A DNA stretch of 56,691 nucleotides. It comes from an uncultured Bacteroidales bacterium (GTDB lineage Bacteria > Bacteroidota > Bacteroidia > Bacteroidales > Bacteroidaceae). A program made the translations under genes and the position numbers. Shown piece by piece: positions 1-9,472 of this stretch (positions within the stretch are counted from its first letter, which is position 1; each line of letters begins with the position of its first letter). Location of the stretch: assembly GCA_945836755.1 (NCBI GenBank), contig CAMAMB010000009.1, forward strand, positions 1 to 56,691. The letters are read 5' to 3'. The notes beneath the pieces are model-generated. The model was not told where the DNA came from, did no database searches, and saw nothing but the letters and a program-made list of their open reading frames with translations.

Positions 1-309
<309 letters not shown>

Positions 310-532
310 TATTATCTAAAATCTGATTCTTATTCTGAACTCAAGACTATCACTGACTTATCTAACTTGGATATTGACAGAGAACATTTCTACCCAGACA
401 ACGGACAACCTCATCACAAGGCCGCCGATGCTCTGTGTCTCTTGTACTTCTCTACAATAGGTTTATGAAATCCTTTCAAAGAACTGCTCACTGAACAACG
501 GGAAACAGGCCCCGTTTTTCCGTCAGCGAGTG

Positions 533-563
533 CAAAAGTACGCCAAGACCTCGAACCGGGCAA
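533..563 (-). promoter_or_regulatory. rRNA operon promoter (Bacteroidetes type)
   Basis: Minus strand: TTG at 563-561, 20 nt, then TACTTTTG at 540-533, matching the Bacteroidetes -33 / -7 consensus (TTTG, TAnnTTTG). Transcription would start near 525, giving a leader of about 215 nt before the mature 16S 5' end, normal for an rRNA operon. An AT-rich stretch lies just upstream (575-605 on the plus strand), as in strong promoters. Confidence 0.7.
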
Positions 564-763
564 GAGTTTACCCCACATTTTTTCAAAAAAAATTGTTTTT
601 CCACCACTTCCACCCCTTTTTGACAGGCACAGATAGCAAAACACATGCCTCCAAACTCCCTCCTACCCCATCTTCATGCAGCATCCGCGGCGGCCCGCAA
701 GACCGACATCGCCAACCCCTATCACTCTAATGCTTCCCGTTTTTCCTACATGTACCTCTAAGA

Positions 764-1445
764 TTACCCCCTTACCTCGGGGAATGTGGGGGATGGAGAT
801 GGGCTTGGGTGTGAGAGGTGGGTGCGAAGTGGGGGGGAAGGAGGGAAAAGTGTGAGAAGTTGGGGCGATGGCGTGAGAAGATAGGATGCAGGGGAGATGT
901 GGGTGTGCTTGGGAGTGTGAAGGATGGAGGAAAGGTGTGCAAAGAATGGGGACGAAGTGTGGCTAATGGGGGCGAGAGTGTGAAAGAATGGGGTGCTGGG
1001 GAGATGTGGGTGTGCTCGGAGATACGAAGAATGGGGCGAGGGTGTGAAAGGATGGGTGCAGGGGAGAAGTGGATGTGCTTGGAGGTACGAAGGATGGGGG
1101 AAAGGTGTGCAAAGAATGGAGATGGGCTGTGACAAGGTTGGGTGCTGAGCGAAAACTGTGTGCTCAGACGTGTAAAGGATGGGAGAAGGTGTGCAAAGAA
1201 TGGGAGCGGGGCGTGGTAAGTGGGGGCGATGATGCGAAAGGTTGGGAGCTGGGCGCAAAGGGTGTGGTCGGACGTGTGAAGGATGGGGGAAGGTGCGCAA
1301 AGAATGGGAGCAATGATGCGAAAGGTTGGGTACTGGACGAAAAGTGTGTGCTGAGATGTGTGAAGCATGGAGGAAGGGACGCGAAGAATGGGAGCGGGGC
1401 GTGATAAGTGGGGGCGATGGCGTGAAAGGTTGGGAACGATGCTAT
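764..1445. repeat. Degenerate G-rich tandem repeat region
   Basis: The plus strand is strongly purine biased and built from recurring phrases: GTGCAAAGAATGGG, GTGTGAAGGATGGGGG, GAAAGGTTGGG and TGTGGGTGTGCT. These return in the same order about six times with unit lengths of roughly 65-105 bp. No open frame here resembles a protein; the Pro/His/Ser-rich minus-strand frames are products of the base bias. It lies between the 16S promoter and the recombinase gene. Confidence 0.75.
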
Positions 1446-1845
1446 TTATATATAGGTATTCTCTGGCGAGGGGCGTGGAAAGAGGGGCATGGCATGTAAT
1501 GGTGGCTTTGCCCTGTGACAACTGCTGAGGTTGCTGGGGGAGGGTGTGGGCAATGGCGGGTGTGTTGATGGGATGTGGGTGCGGTCGGAGGAATGAAGGA
1601 GGGGGAAGAGGCTATTTATATATAGGTGTTCTCGGATGAGGTATGGAGACTATATTATAATGTATGTGTGCCCACGGGTTAGGGGCGTGGGAAGATGGAC
1701 GTGGCTTGTTGTGGTGGTTTTGTGTTGCGACAGTTTCCCGGGATGCGGGGGAGAGGATGGGGACACGGAGAGAGAGTTAGTGTATAGGTAGCAGCTTGGG
1801 CGCGCATGGCTTGTAGCGATAGTTTTGCCCTGTGACAAGGGCCGG
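1441..1845. repeat. Two or three copies of a composite repeat next to the recombinase
   Basis: GCTATTTATATATAGGT occurs at 1441 and again at 1611, each followed by TTCTC and a GAGG-type block. GGGGCGTGG follows at about 1470 and 1682. A third element, TTTTGCCCTGTGACAA or a diverged form, occurs at about 1505-1520 (CTTTGCCCTGTGACAA), 1725 (diverged) and 1822-1838. The set looks like a decayed tandem duplication of a roughly 170-210 bp module. It is directly downstream of the recombinase stop codon, where attachment or recombination sites may be found, but no function is shown. Confidence 0.6.
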
Positions 1846-1892
1846 GGGCTGTTTGAGGGATGGGGGGGGCGATGGAGGGGGTGGGGCTTGTG

Positions 1893-2981
1893 TCAGTGGG
1901 GCATGATGTTGCGTAGGGCGAGGGACATTTTGGGTGCTTCTTTCAGGAGTTTGTTGCGTGTGACCTGGGCGTAGAGCTGGGTGGTGGTGACGCGCGAATG
2001 TCCGAGCATGACGCTGATAGTCTCTATGGAGACGCCTGAGGCGAGGAGGAGGGTGGCGAAGGTGTGGCGTGCCACGTGGAAGGTGAGTGGCTGTGTGAGT
2101 TGTAGCTTGGCGGCGAAGGTGTGGAGGTGTCGGTTGACGGTGCGGTTGTCGGGTACATAGAGCCATCCCTTCGCTCTGTCGGTGTGGCGTGGCAGGCTGT
2201 CGAGGAGGCGGAGGGCGGGTGGGAGCAGGCGTATGGTGGAGGGTTGTCCGGTCTTGGTTCTTTTTGTAGTGATCCATCCGCCTCCTGCTGTGTCTCGCTC
2301 GACGGCGTCGGGGGTGAGTTCGCGCAGGTCGCGCCAGGCAAGGCCTGTATAGCAGGAGAAGAGGAAGAGGTTGCGGACGTGGTCGGCGCAGCCTGTGAGT
2401 GGGAGGGCGGCGAGGCTTACGAGGTTGTGGCGCGAGAGATGTATGTAGCGGCGCGAGGGCGGGGGCAGCCGATAGTCGGCGAAGGGGTCGATGGTGATGA
2501 GGCCTCGGCGTGCTGCCTGTCGGAGCAGGGCTTTGAAGGTGGAGAGATAGAGGCGAATGGTGCCGGGGCGCAGGTGGAGGGTGTGTGAGAGGTGGCGGGC
2601 GAAGGCTGTGACGAAGGCGGGTGTGAGGTTGGCGAGGGTGAGGTCGGCTGGGCTGTGGCTGTGGTCTTTGGCATAATCGGGGGTGAAGAGGCGGAGGTGG
2701 CGCTGGAGGGTGAGGTACTTGCGCCAGGTGTTGAGACGGCAATGCTGTCCCACCTGGCGGCGCTTGTCTCTGACGGCGCTGTCTACGAACTCGAGGAGGG
2801 TGGGCCCTGAGGCGGGCGGGACGGACTGCGGGGCGAGGATGAGCTGCTGTCGGAGGAGGGAGAGGAGGGGGGCGACGTCGAGACGGAGGTCGAGGTTAAT
2901 CGTGCCGTTGGCCGGGCTGTCTGTCACTGAGGCCCTGGCGTCGAGTCGTACATAGAGGGGTGTGGGGGCGTCGTTTTTCAT
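1893..2981 (-). CDS. Tyrosine site-specific recombinase (integrase/invertase family)
   Basis: A 362-residue phage-integrase family enzyme that breaks and rejoins DNA through a tyrosine. A SAM-like core-binding domain spans about residues 60-165 and the catalytic domain about 185-350. The HVARH motif (His302, Arg305), LGHS (His328) and nucleophile Tyr337 in TTTQLYAQ are visible, with a beta-hairpin lysine in TTKRTKTG. The first catalytic arginine position reads TGLA instead of TGLR, a substitution also known in Bacteroidetes recombinases such as IntDOT. The start at 2981 (MKNDAPTPLY) is preferred because longer readings overlap the upstream lipoprotein gene. No excisionase, relaxase or transfer genes are nearby, so this is more likely a chromosomal invertase-type recombinase than part of an integrative element. 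It lies on the same strand as the left SusC/SusD locus and may act on the inverted repeats at 8862-9057 and 9473-9668 (inference). Confidence 0.9.
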   Translation of the reverse strand: MKNDAPTPLYVRLDARASVTDSPANGTINLDLRLDVAPLLSLLRQQLILAPQSVPPASGPTLLEFVDSAVRDKRRQVGQHCRLNTWRKYLTLQRHLRLFTPDYAKDHSHSPADLTLANLTPAFVTAFARHLSHTLHLRPGTIRLYLSTFKALLRQAARRGLITIDPFADYRLPPPSRRYIHLSRHNLVSLAALPLTGCADHVRNLFLFSCYTGLAWRDLRELTPDAVERDTAGGGWITTKRTKTGQPSTIRLLPPALRLLDSLPRHTDRAKGWLYVPDNRTVNRHLHTFAAKLQLTQPLTFHVARHTFATLLLASGVSIETISVMLGHSRVTTTQLYAQVTRNKLLKEAPKMSLALRNIMPH

Positions 2982-3006
2982 ATAGTTTGAGGGATGGTAA
3001 GACCGG

Positions 3007-3014
3007 TAAAAGTA
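3007..3014 (-). promoter_or_regulatory. Possible -7 element of the recombinase gene
   Basis: The minus strand reads TACTTTTA, one base from TAnnTTTG, about 26 nt before the chosen start codon. No clear TTTG lies at the right spacing upstream. The call is weak; the gene could also be read through from the susC locus if the hairpin at 3139-3178 leaks. Confidence 0.3.
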
Positions 3015-3138
3015 GTGGTTATATGGACATGACGCGTGGTGGGGGGACGGTCTATAGACCGGGAGGCAGGCCGGTGGTACGTGAGCCACTGCGTGCGCAT
3101 GGAGCCGGAGCGACGGTTGGGCGACAAGTATACGACAA

Positions 3139-3178
3139 GCAGGGGCAACGGCCGCTGTGTAGCGACTGCTGCCCCTGC
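3139..3178 (-). terminator. Hairpin after the left susC/susD operon
   Basis: GCAGGGGCA and TGCCCCTGC form a perfect 9-bp stem around a GC-rich loop, 18 nt after the stop of the lipoprotein gene. The downstream minus strand is TTGTCGTATA, only weakly U-rich. Confidence 0.55.
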
Positions 3179-3196
3179 TATGAGGTGAGGTCTGAT

Positions 3197-3982
3197 TTAT
3201 TCGTTCCAGGAGGTTACCTGGAATGTATCGAGGAAGTTGCCGAAAGAACCTGCGGATACGTAGTAGTTGAAGCCGAAGTAGAAGGTGTCGTTCTGGAAGA
3301 GGGCTACGTCGCCGGCCTCGTTGATGGGGATACACTTTCCTGTGACAAGACCATAAGTTGAGTGAGTGTAGCCTGTCTCATACTCCGGCTGGAGCATGGT
3401 TACCTCTGCTGCACCCTTCTCCCACTTGAAGAAAAGGTCGTAGCCCGGGGTTATCCACTCTCCGAGTCGATACTGGTCGTAGGTAGCGGAGTACTGGAGG
3501 GTTGTAGACCAGCCACTGAAGAGCTGTGACTTATAGACACCGGTGGCCACATCTGTGTAGTCGTTCTTGGAGAGCGTGAGGGTGATGAAGCCGTTGTTGG
3601 CGGGGTCGTACTCGTTGGTGCGGAGGCGGAGGGTGACGGTGTAACGGGTGAAGTACTTCATCTTGTCGTTGATTTTGAGGATGAAGGAGGCCCGGGTCTG
3701 CCCTTCTTCGAAGCTGACGGAGGCGGGCACCTCGAAGCAGTCGGCACCTACGATGTCAAGGCCCACCTTCTCACTGCCCTCTGCGGAGGCACGTAGGACG
3801 GTGAGTTCAATCTCGTTGTCTTCGGGGGCAAGCTCTGCCGAGTAGGCTAAACCTTCGGCAAATGTCATGCTGCTGGTCACGACGGGTTCGCCGGCGGGAG
3901 AGTATTCGTAGTCGTCGTCGCAGGCTGTGAGTGCCATCATTGCGGCTACGAAGATATAGCTGAGTTTGAATATCTTTTTCAT
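3197..3982 (-). CDS. SusCD-associated surface lipoprotein, unknown family
   Basis: A 261-residue lipoprotein. The signal peptide ends in a lipobox (MALTAC), followed by an acidic CDDDYEYS stretch typical of surface-exposed Bacteroidetes lipoproteins. The remainder is rich in beta-strand-like sequence, with a Calx-beta or fibronectin-like first half (EDNEIELTVLRAS). It is the third gene of the leftward susC-susD unit, 21 bp after susD, the usual place for a surface ligand-binding lipoprotein that hands substrate to the SusC/SusD pair. The ligand cannot be deduced, and no glycosidase or protease gene accompanies it. Family assignment (for example DUF4843-like) was not possible by eye. Confidence 0.75.
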   Translation of the reverse strand: MKKIFKLSYIFVAAMMALTACDDDYEYSPAGEPVVTSSMTFAEGLAYSAELAPEDNEIELTVLRASAEGSEKVGLDIVGADCFEVPASVSFEEGQTRASFILKINDKMKYFTRYTVTLRLRTNEYDPANNGFITLTLSKNDYTDVATGVYKSQLFSGWSTTLQYSATYDQYRLGEWITPGYDLFFKWEKGAAEVTMLQPEYETGYTHSTYGLVTGKCIPINEAGDVALFQNDTFYFGFNYYVSAGSFGNFLDTFQVTSWNE

Positions 3983-4003
3983 TGTGTGATAGGTTTAGGT
4001 GGG

Positions 4004-5647
4004 TTATTCAGACCACTCGTCGATGGTGTCTGAGGGGTCGGGGTTGTTGTACCCACGGACTGCGGCATTGTTATTGGCCTCGGTTCGGACGATGCAATAG
4101 TTCATCCATGCGGGGCGGTGGAGGGTGTTGTAGCGTGTGCCGGCATAGAAGTTGGTGCCGGGGTAGCCACGGAGCACACCGTAGTCGAGGCGCTTGATGT
4201 CGAAGAATGACTGTCCTTCGCCCCAGAGCTCGACGCGCTTCTGGAAGACGGTCTCTTCGACCACCTCTTCCTTGCTGTCGACGTAGCAGACGTATTCGGG
4301 GTCGCGGTAATCCTTCATGAACCTCTCGAGGAGCTGCTTGCCACGGTCGGGCTCTTGATGGGCAGCTGCCTCGGCCTCGATGAAGTACATCTCTTCGACG
4401 CGCATGAGGGGATAGCTGGAGGCGGAGGCTATGGAGGGGGTGTCGTAGTTGCCCTGTGCGGGGCGGAACTTGAGGGCTGTATAGTCGGGGAGTGTCTGCT
4501 GACACTCGACCTTGATGCCGTCGATGTAGCGGTTCTTCTCGGCGAGGAAGGATCCGGCGGGCGCCTTGAACTCATACTTGCGGAAGTCGGTGTCGCTGAT
4601 GCGCTCGTACATGTTGCGGTCGATCATGGCGAAGGGCATGCCCGGGTCGGGGGAGGTGTAGCCATAGAGGGTCTGGTTAGACATCCAGCTTGTCCAGTTG
4701 ATGATGCCGGACTGTACGAGGCCGTCTTCGGAGGTGAGGGTAGAGCCCCACATCCACTTTGTGATGTCGTTGAAGCCGGTTGTGGTGTTGAGGCAGTCAT
4801 CTTCGTTCATGGGGTTGACGGCTGCGGCGTCGATGGCCTTGCGTGCATACTCTTCGGCCTTGGGGTAGTCTTCTACCCACATGTAGAGGCGCGCTTTGAG
4901 GCCGTAGACACAGGCCAGGTCGGGGCGTGTGCCGCCGGCGCGGTCTTCGAGGAAGGGTATGAGCTCTTCGGCCTTGTTGAGGTCATCCTCGATGAAGGCC
5001 TTCATGACCTTGCGGTGGGCGCGTGGGTTGTTGCGGAGGGCTTCTTCGGTCATGCCTTCAATGACGATGGGCACGGTGAGAGAGTCGATGGGGTTTCCTT
5101 CGGTGCTGAGCGCCTCTGTGCCTACACAGGGGAGATACTCGTAGCAGCGTGCGAGGTCGAGGTAGGCCATGGCTCGGAAGGCATAACCTGCTCCGAGGTA
5201 GCCTTTCTGCTCGTCGGAGGCGGTCTCCATGTCGGCTCCTCCTACGACGACGTTAGCCGTGTTGACGAGGGCGTAGTAGTAGTTCCATATATACTGCATG
5301 TAGATGTAGCTATCGCCGAGGTAGCGGTTTTCTTCCCACCTCTTGAAGTTGTCGTAGCGCGACTCAGCACGGGGGGCATCAGCGGTCTGAAGGTCGCGAA
5401 TGACCATCATGGCGCCGTAGGCAAAGGTGAAGTGACCATAGTCGAACCACGAGGTAGAAGCGTTATTCATGTAGGCTGTCACACCATTGAGAGCACCCTC
5501 GAGAGCGGAGGCCGAATTGTTGACCTGCTCCTGGGTAGCGCTGTCGGTGGGGAAGGTTTCATCGGCACAGCCGGTAAGTCCGGTTCCCACCACAGCCGAG
5601 AGGCCGAGGCCGAGGAACAGCTTATTGAGATGTTTCATTGTAGTCAT
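4004..5647 (-). CDS. SusD/RagB-family nutrient-binding lipoprotein (left locus)
   Basis: A 547-residue outer-membrane lipoprotein that forms the lid of a SusC transporter. The lipobox GLTGCADE is near residue 27. The TPR-like helical SusD core includes YYYALVNTANVV, GAGYAFRAMAYLDLARCYEYLP and LKARLYMWVEDYPKAEEYARKA (segments shortened). The C-terminal RagB segment carries YPLMRVEEMYFIEAEA and KRVELWGEGQSFFDIKR, both hallmarks of the family. A second in-frame Met (MKHLNK) at 5638 is an equally good start. It follows susC by 93 bp and precedes the third-gene lipoprotein by 21 bp, so all three are probably co-transcribed from the promoter near 9235-9265. Confidence 0.95.
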   Translation of the reverse strand: MTTMKHLNKLFLGLGLSAVVGTGLTGCADETFPTDSATQEQVNNSASALEGALNGVTAYMNNASTSWFDYGHFTFAYGAMMVIRDLQTADAPRAESRYDNFKRWEENRYLGDSYIYMQYIWNYYYALVNTANVVVGGADMETASDEQKGYLGAGYAFRAMAYLDLARCYEYLPCVGTEALSTEGNPIDSLTVPIVIEGMTEEALRNNPRAHRKVMKAFIEDDLNKAEELIPFLEDRAGGTRPDLACVYGLKARLYMWVEDYPKAEEYARKAIDAAAVNPMNEDDCLNTTTGFNDITKWMWGSTLTSEDGLVQSGIINWTSWMSNQTLYGYTSPDPGMPFAMIDRNMYERISDTDFRKYEFKAPAGSFLAEKNRYIDGIKVECQQTLPDYTALKFRPAQGNYDTPSIASASSYPLMRVEEMYFIEAEAAAHQEPDRGKQLLERFMKDYRDPEYVCYVDSKEEVVEETVFQKRVELWGEGQSFFDIKRLDYGVLRGYPGTNFYAGTRYNTLHRPAWMNYCIVRTEANNNAAVRGYNNPDPSDTIDEWSE

Positions 5648-5740
5648 GTTGTTGGGTTTATCTTTCTTGGTATTCGCCCTGCGGTGTGGCGGCCTTCGCT
5701 GAGTGAAGGCGCCACAGAGGCCGGGACGTAAGCAGTCAGA

Positions 5741-8700
5741 TTAGAGGGTGATGGTGACACCGCCTGAGATGGTACGCATGGGGCGATAGTATGCCTGTGA
5801 GGCTCCGCCGCCGATGCTCTGACGGGGGTCGAGGCCTTTGCGTTTAGACCAGGTGTAGAGGTTGTCGCCCACGACGTAGAGGCGGAGACTCTCTACGCCT
5901 ACGAACTTGGTCCACTTCTTAGGCAGGGTGTAGCCAAGGGTGATGTTGCTGAGCGTGATGTAGGAGGCGTTGGTCAGGAAGCGGTCAGAGGAGGAAGCCG
6001 TGGCGTCGTCCTTGTACTGGAGACGGGGGATGTTGGAGTTGGGATTGTCGTACGACCAGGCTTTGAGTATGTCCTTGTGCATGGCTTTGCCGGGAGTGAC
6101 GCTCATGAGGCTGGCATAGTCGGAGTCGTAGACGTAGCCACCAATCTGGTACTGGAAGTCGACGCTGAGGTCGAAGCCGAAGGCCGAGAACTTGGTGCCG
6201 AAGCCGCCGTAGAAGTCGGGCATGACGTCGCCCCAGCAGTAGTCGGTGGCATCGTTGTAGCTGTCGGTCTTGACGCGCTTGGTCACCTCATTGCCATTCT
6301 CGTCGGTGGTCACCTTGTCCATCCAGTAGAGGGCCTTACCCGTTTCGGGGTCTACGCCTGCATACTTGCGACCGAACATGGTGTAGGCGCTTCCGCCCTC
6401 GGAGTAGAAGTAGCTGCCGCTGGAGTAGCCTTCCTTGCCGTCGACTATTTGGGTCTTACGTTCGTCGGGCAGGCGGGTGATTTCGTTGTGGTTGCTGGTG
6501 ATGTTGGCGTAGAGTGTCCACTGTATCTTGCGGGTGCGAATGACGTCGCCGCTGAGCTCAATCTCGACACCGTTGTTGCGCACGTCGCCGATGTTGGCAT
6601 AGTATCCGCCGAAGCCTGCGGTGGCAGGGAGGGGGAAGTAGAAGAGCATGTCGTTGGTCTTGTTGGAGTAGTACTCGATGCTACCCGAGAGACGGTCGTT
6701 GAGCACGCTGAAGTCTATGCCGACGTTGAACTTGGCGTTCTTCTCCCAGGAGATGTCCTTGTTGCCTTTGTGGGTGGGCACGATGGATACCTGGTTGTTG
6801 CTGTTGACTATCTTATAGCCGTTGGTGTAGAGGTAGGGGTCGATGTTGTCGTTACCGTTCTCGCCGTAGGATGCCTTGAGCTTGAGGTAGTTGACCCAGG
6901 AGACGTTGAACCACTTCTCCTTGTCGATGAGCCAGCCGGCGCCCACGCTCCAGAAGGAGCCCCAGCGGTTGTCAGGGTGGAAGATGGACGAGGCCTGACG
7001 CACGTAGCTGACAGAGGCAAAGTACTGGTCGTTGAAGCTATATGAGGCGCGGCCGAGCCATGACTCGGTGTTGTAGTCGCTGGTGGACGACCCTGCCGAG
7101 CCCATGACTACGGCGCCGTCGAGCTCGCTGTTTTCGGGCGAGAACTGGTTAGACTTGTCGGCGTTGATGCCGTAGCCGTAGAGGGTGTATGCTTCGTGGG
7201 CGGCCATCAGCTCGACGCTGTGCTTGCCGAAGGTCTTGGCCCAGTCGAGGCGCTGCTGGTAGTTGGTGCTCCAGTTGCGGGAGTGGCTCTTGTAGACCTG
7301 GCCTCCGAGATCGGCGTACTGGCCGTAGAAGGAGTTGGTGGTGCTGGTGGTGCGGCTCTCGCGGAGGTAGACGTTGTTGATGGAGGTGAACTTGAAGCCC
7401 AAGGGGAGGGTTACCTCGAAGGTACCTGTACCGTTGAAGGTGTTGCCTTCAGAGTTGTAGATGTCGAGGAGGGCTGAGCCAATGGGGTTGGCCTGCAGAT
7501 AGGCCGAAGCCGGGCGCGAGAGGCCTATGGCGCCGTCGCCGTAGTCGTAGCGCTTCACGCCTGCCACATTGTCGTAGAGTATGTTGCCGTGCTCGTCGCG
7601 GATGTACATGGGGTAGATGGGGGCTACGCTCACCATGCCAAACATGTTGCCGCTCGACCCGTCGGCTCCTTCGCTGCCGAGGCGGTCGCGGTTGAAGTGT
7701 GAGTAGGCCATGTTGACACCGACCTTGAGCCAGCGCTTGAGCTGCTGGTCGGCCTTGAAGCGGGCGCTGAAGCGCTTGTAGTCGGAGGCTACGGTGATAC
7801 CCTCGTTGTCCAGATAGTTGGCCGAGGCGTAGAAGGAGCCGCGGTCGTTGGCGCTCTGCACGCTGACGGTGTACTCCTGGCGGAATCCTGTGCCGTAGAC
7901 CTCGTCTTCCCAGTCGTCGGGAGTGAGCAGGTACTTCTCGCCGTTATACTCTATGACGTTACCGAGGATGGCTGCGGGGTTGAGCTTTCCGTTGGCGCCT
8001 ATCATCATCTGGCCTTCGGGCACGCTGTAGACGTTGTATCCCAGGCCGTAGTTGCCGTCGATAAGGTTGTTGTTGGCCCAGAGCCATGCGGAGCGTGCAT
8101 CGAGGCCGCTATTGTTGACGGCGTAGTTGTAGAGGGCCTTGTACCAGAGCTCGTAGTAGCCTGCGGCGCTCTTCACGGTCTCATACTCGGAAGTGGCCTT
8201 AGAGTTGACGCCCCACTTGCCGTCGAAGGTCACCTTGGCGCCTTCATGGGCCTTGGCTCTCTTGGTGGTGATGAGGATGACGCCGTTACCGCCGCGCGCA
8301 CCGTAGAGTGAGGTGGAGGCAGCGTCTTTTAGCACGGTCATGCTCTCCACGTCGGTGGGGTTGATGTCATTGAGGCTGCCGTCGTAGGGTGAGCCGTCCA
8401 CGACGATGAGGGGCGAGTTGCCTGCGTTGAGCGAGTTGACACCGCGTATGCGGATACTGGGTTCTGTGCCGGGCTGGCCGGAGGAGCTGTAGATTTGTAC
8501 ACCCGAAGCCTTGCCCTTGAGAGCGTCTACGGCGTTGGTCACCTGCACCTTGCCTATCTCGTCAGCACCGACGATGGCGGCCGAGCCTGTGAAGGTGGCC
8601 TTCTTCTGCGTACCGTAAGCCACAACCATGGCTTCGTCGAGCAGTTTGTCGTTGTCCTTCAGCACAATCTTGACGTTACCGGCGATGGAGACGGTCTGAG

Positions 8701-8938
8701 CCGCCTTGCCGATGTAGGTCACAGAAATCTTCTTGGCAGAAGCCGGCACATTCTGGAACGTGAAGTTACCATTGACATCGGTGGACGACTTCAGCTTAGA
8801 GCCTTCGATGCTCACTGAGGCACCGACGATGGGCTCGCCGTGGGCGTCAACCACACGTCCAGTCACGCGCTTCTGTGCGGAGGCCGTTGCCGCGGTCAGC
8901 AGCAAGCCGGCTCCCAAGAGCACTAACTTTTTGTTCAT
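5741..8938 (-). CDS. SusC/RagA-family TonB-dependent transporter (left locus)
   Basis: A 1065-residue outer-membrane barrel that imports a ligand captured by SusD, powered by TonB. The order is signal peptide (residues 1-21, ending ASAQ), a carboxypeptidase-regulatory-like beta-sandwich (about 25-95), the SusC signature DEAMVVAYGTQKK (TonB-box region), a plug domain with IRIRGVNSLNAGNSPLIVVDG and SLYGARGGNGVILITTKR, then the 22-strand barrel to the end. The signal peptide is identical in amino acids to that of the divergent susC at 9592, and the nucleotides are nearly so. The start at 8938 is fixed by this conservation. A consensus promoter reading toward this gene lies in the intergenic segment, so this locus looks like the ON copy in the sequenced orientation. 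The ligand is unknown. Confidence 0.96.
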   Translation of the reverse strand: MNKKLVLLGAGLLLTAATASAQKRVTGRVVDAHGEPIVGASVSIEGSKLKSSTDVNGNFTFQNVPASAKKISVTYIGKAAQTVSIAGNVKIVLKDNDKLLDEAMVVAYGTQKKATFTGSAAIVGADEIGKVQVTNAVDALKGKASGVQIYSSSGQPGTEPSIRIRGVNSLNAGNSPLIVVDGSPYDGSLNDINPTDVESMTVLKDAASTSLYGARGGNGVILITTKRAKAHEGAKVTFDGKWGVNSKATSEYETVKSAAGYYELWYKALYNYAVNNSGLDARSAWLWANNNLIDGNYGLGYNVYSVPEGQMMIGANGKLNPAAILGNVIEYNGEKYLLTPDDWEDEVYGTGFRQEYTVSVQSANDRGSFYASANYLDNEGITVASDYKRFSARFKADQQLKRWLKVGVNMAYSHFNRDRLGSEGADGSSGNMFGMVSVAPIYPMYIRDEHGNILYDNVAGVKRYDYGDGAIGLSRPASAYLQANPIGSALLDIYNSEGNTFNGTGTFEVTLPLGFKFTSINNVYLRESRTTSTTNSFYGQYADLGGQVYKSHSRNWSTNYQQRLDWAKTFGKHSVELMAAHEAYTLYGYGINADKSNQFSPENSELDGAVVMGSAGSSTSDYNTESWLGRASYSFNDQYFASVSYVRQASSIFHPDNRWGSFWSVGAGWLIDKEKWFNVSWVNYLKLKASYGENGNDNIDPYLYTNGYKIVNSNNQVSIVPTHKGNKDISWEKNAKFNVGIDFSVLNDRLSGSIEYYSNKTNDMLFYFPLPATAGFGGYYANIGDVRNNGVEIELSGDVIRTRKIQWTLYANITSNHNEITRLPDERKTQIVDGKEGYSSGSYFYSEGGSAYTMFGRKYAGVDPETGKALYWMDKVTTDENGNEVTKRVKTDSYNDATDYCWGDVMPDFYGGFGTKFSAFGFDLSVDFQYQIGGYVYDSDYASLMSVTPGKAMHKDILKAWSYDNPNSNIPRLQYKDDATASSSDRFLTNASYITLSNITLGYTLPKKWTKFVGVESLRLYVVGDNLYTWSKRKGLDPRQSIGGGASQAYYRPMRTISGGVTITL

Positions 8939-9057
8939 AAACTAAACTATTATATTAAACATTGTGTCTCTGCAGATGGTAGGGCGACGCCCCCGCAAGG
9001 CTGCGGGATACGGTGCGTCGGGCGATGCATAACTTGTGGCACAAGTTGTGCACGGCG
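8862..9057 (-). repeat. Left copy of the inverted repeat flanking the susC intergenic segment
   Basis: Read on the minus strand, this copy aligns to 9473-9668 on the plus strand over about 196 bp with roughly 20 differences (about 90% identity, hand count). It spans the 5' leader, the start codon and the signal-peptide codons of susC. Coding differences between the copies are synonymous. Identity falls sharply just past the RVTG codons. The two copies enclose a 415-bp segment (9058-9472). Confidence 0.9.
9026..9052. promoter_or_regulatory. 27-bp dyad inside the left inverted repeat (candidate recombination site)
   Basis: Two 13-bp arms of form TGCAyAACTTGTG meet around one central base. Only the fifth position breaks the symmetry in this copy. 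The matching dyad in the right repeat is at 9478-9504. Such a dyad could be a recombinase or regulator site, or an RNA hairpin in the leader. Confidence 0.6.
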
Positions 9058-9234
9058 GGGAGGCAGGTCAAGCAGTCGGGCAGCAAGGGGTAATACTTGC
9101 TGACGCGTCTCTCTGTCTGTTTAGCTTTGTGGGCAATCTCCCAGCCGTCATCCCGAGCCATCGGTGGCGATAAGAAAGAGCCATCTCATTATCAGTGGCG
9201 TAGGCTTCCAATGCGCCCAAGATGCTTCAAGCGG

Positions 9235-9265
9235 CAAAAGTAGGCCTTTATATTTGTTCTGCAAA
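9235..9265 (-). promoter_or_regulatory. Promoter of the left susC operon, inside the invertible-looking segment
   Basis: Minus strand: TTTG at 9265-9262, exactly 19 nt, then TACTTTTG at 9242-9235, a full match to the Bacteroidetes consensus. The start would be near 9228, giving a leader of about 290 nt that includes the inverted repeat and its dyad. No match of equal quality faces the right susC. The best rightward candidate is TTTG at 9253-9256, 18 nt, then TTATTTTG at 9275-9282, which has one mismatch and short spacing. Confidence 0.75.
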
Positions 9266-9472
9266 ATTTATCTTTTATTTTGAGCTGCTTTTTTAACACT
9301 TTGGGGCATTTTGTCTGCTTTTTGGCAGCTACAACTGCCATCTTGCTATGTAGGAGGGGTATTTGCTTCACTTGTGGACAAATGGCGGTGATGTGAAGGG
9401 ATGTTATCGAGCGTCTCTGCCATATAACCATGAGGGTATGAGGCTGCGGCGACGGGCGGGAAGGGGGACTTT

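Noticed and set aside
772-1521. Pro/His/Ser-rich minus-strand ORFs in the repeat field
   Set aside because: Several overlapping frames are open because of G bias; the products are low complexity with no domain or start signal.
4355-5731. 458-residue plus-strand ORF
   Set aside because: Shadow of the minus-strand susD; no start signal or family match.
9026-9052. Transcription terminator reading of the dyad
   Set aside because: No T-run follows, it lies between promoter and start codon, and it is conserved in both inverted repeats; an attenuator remains possible.
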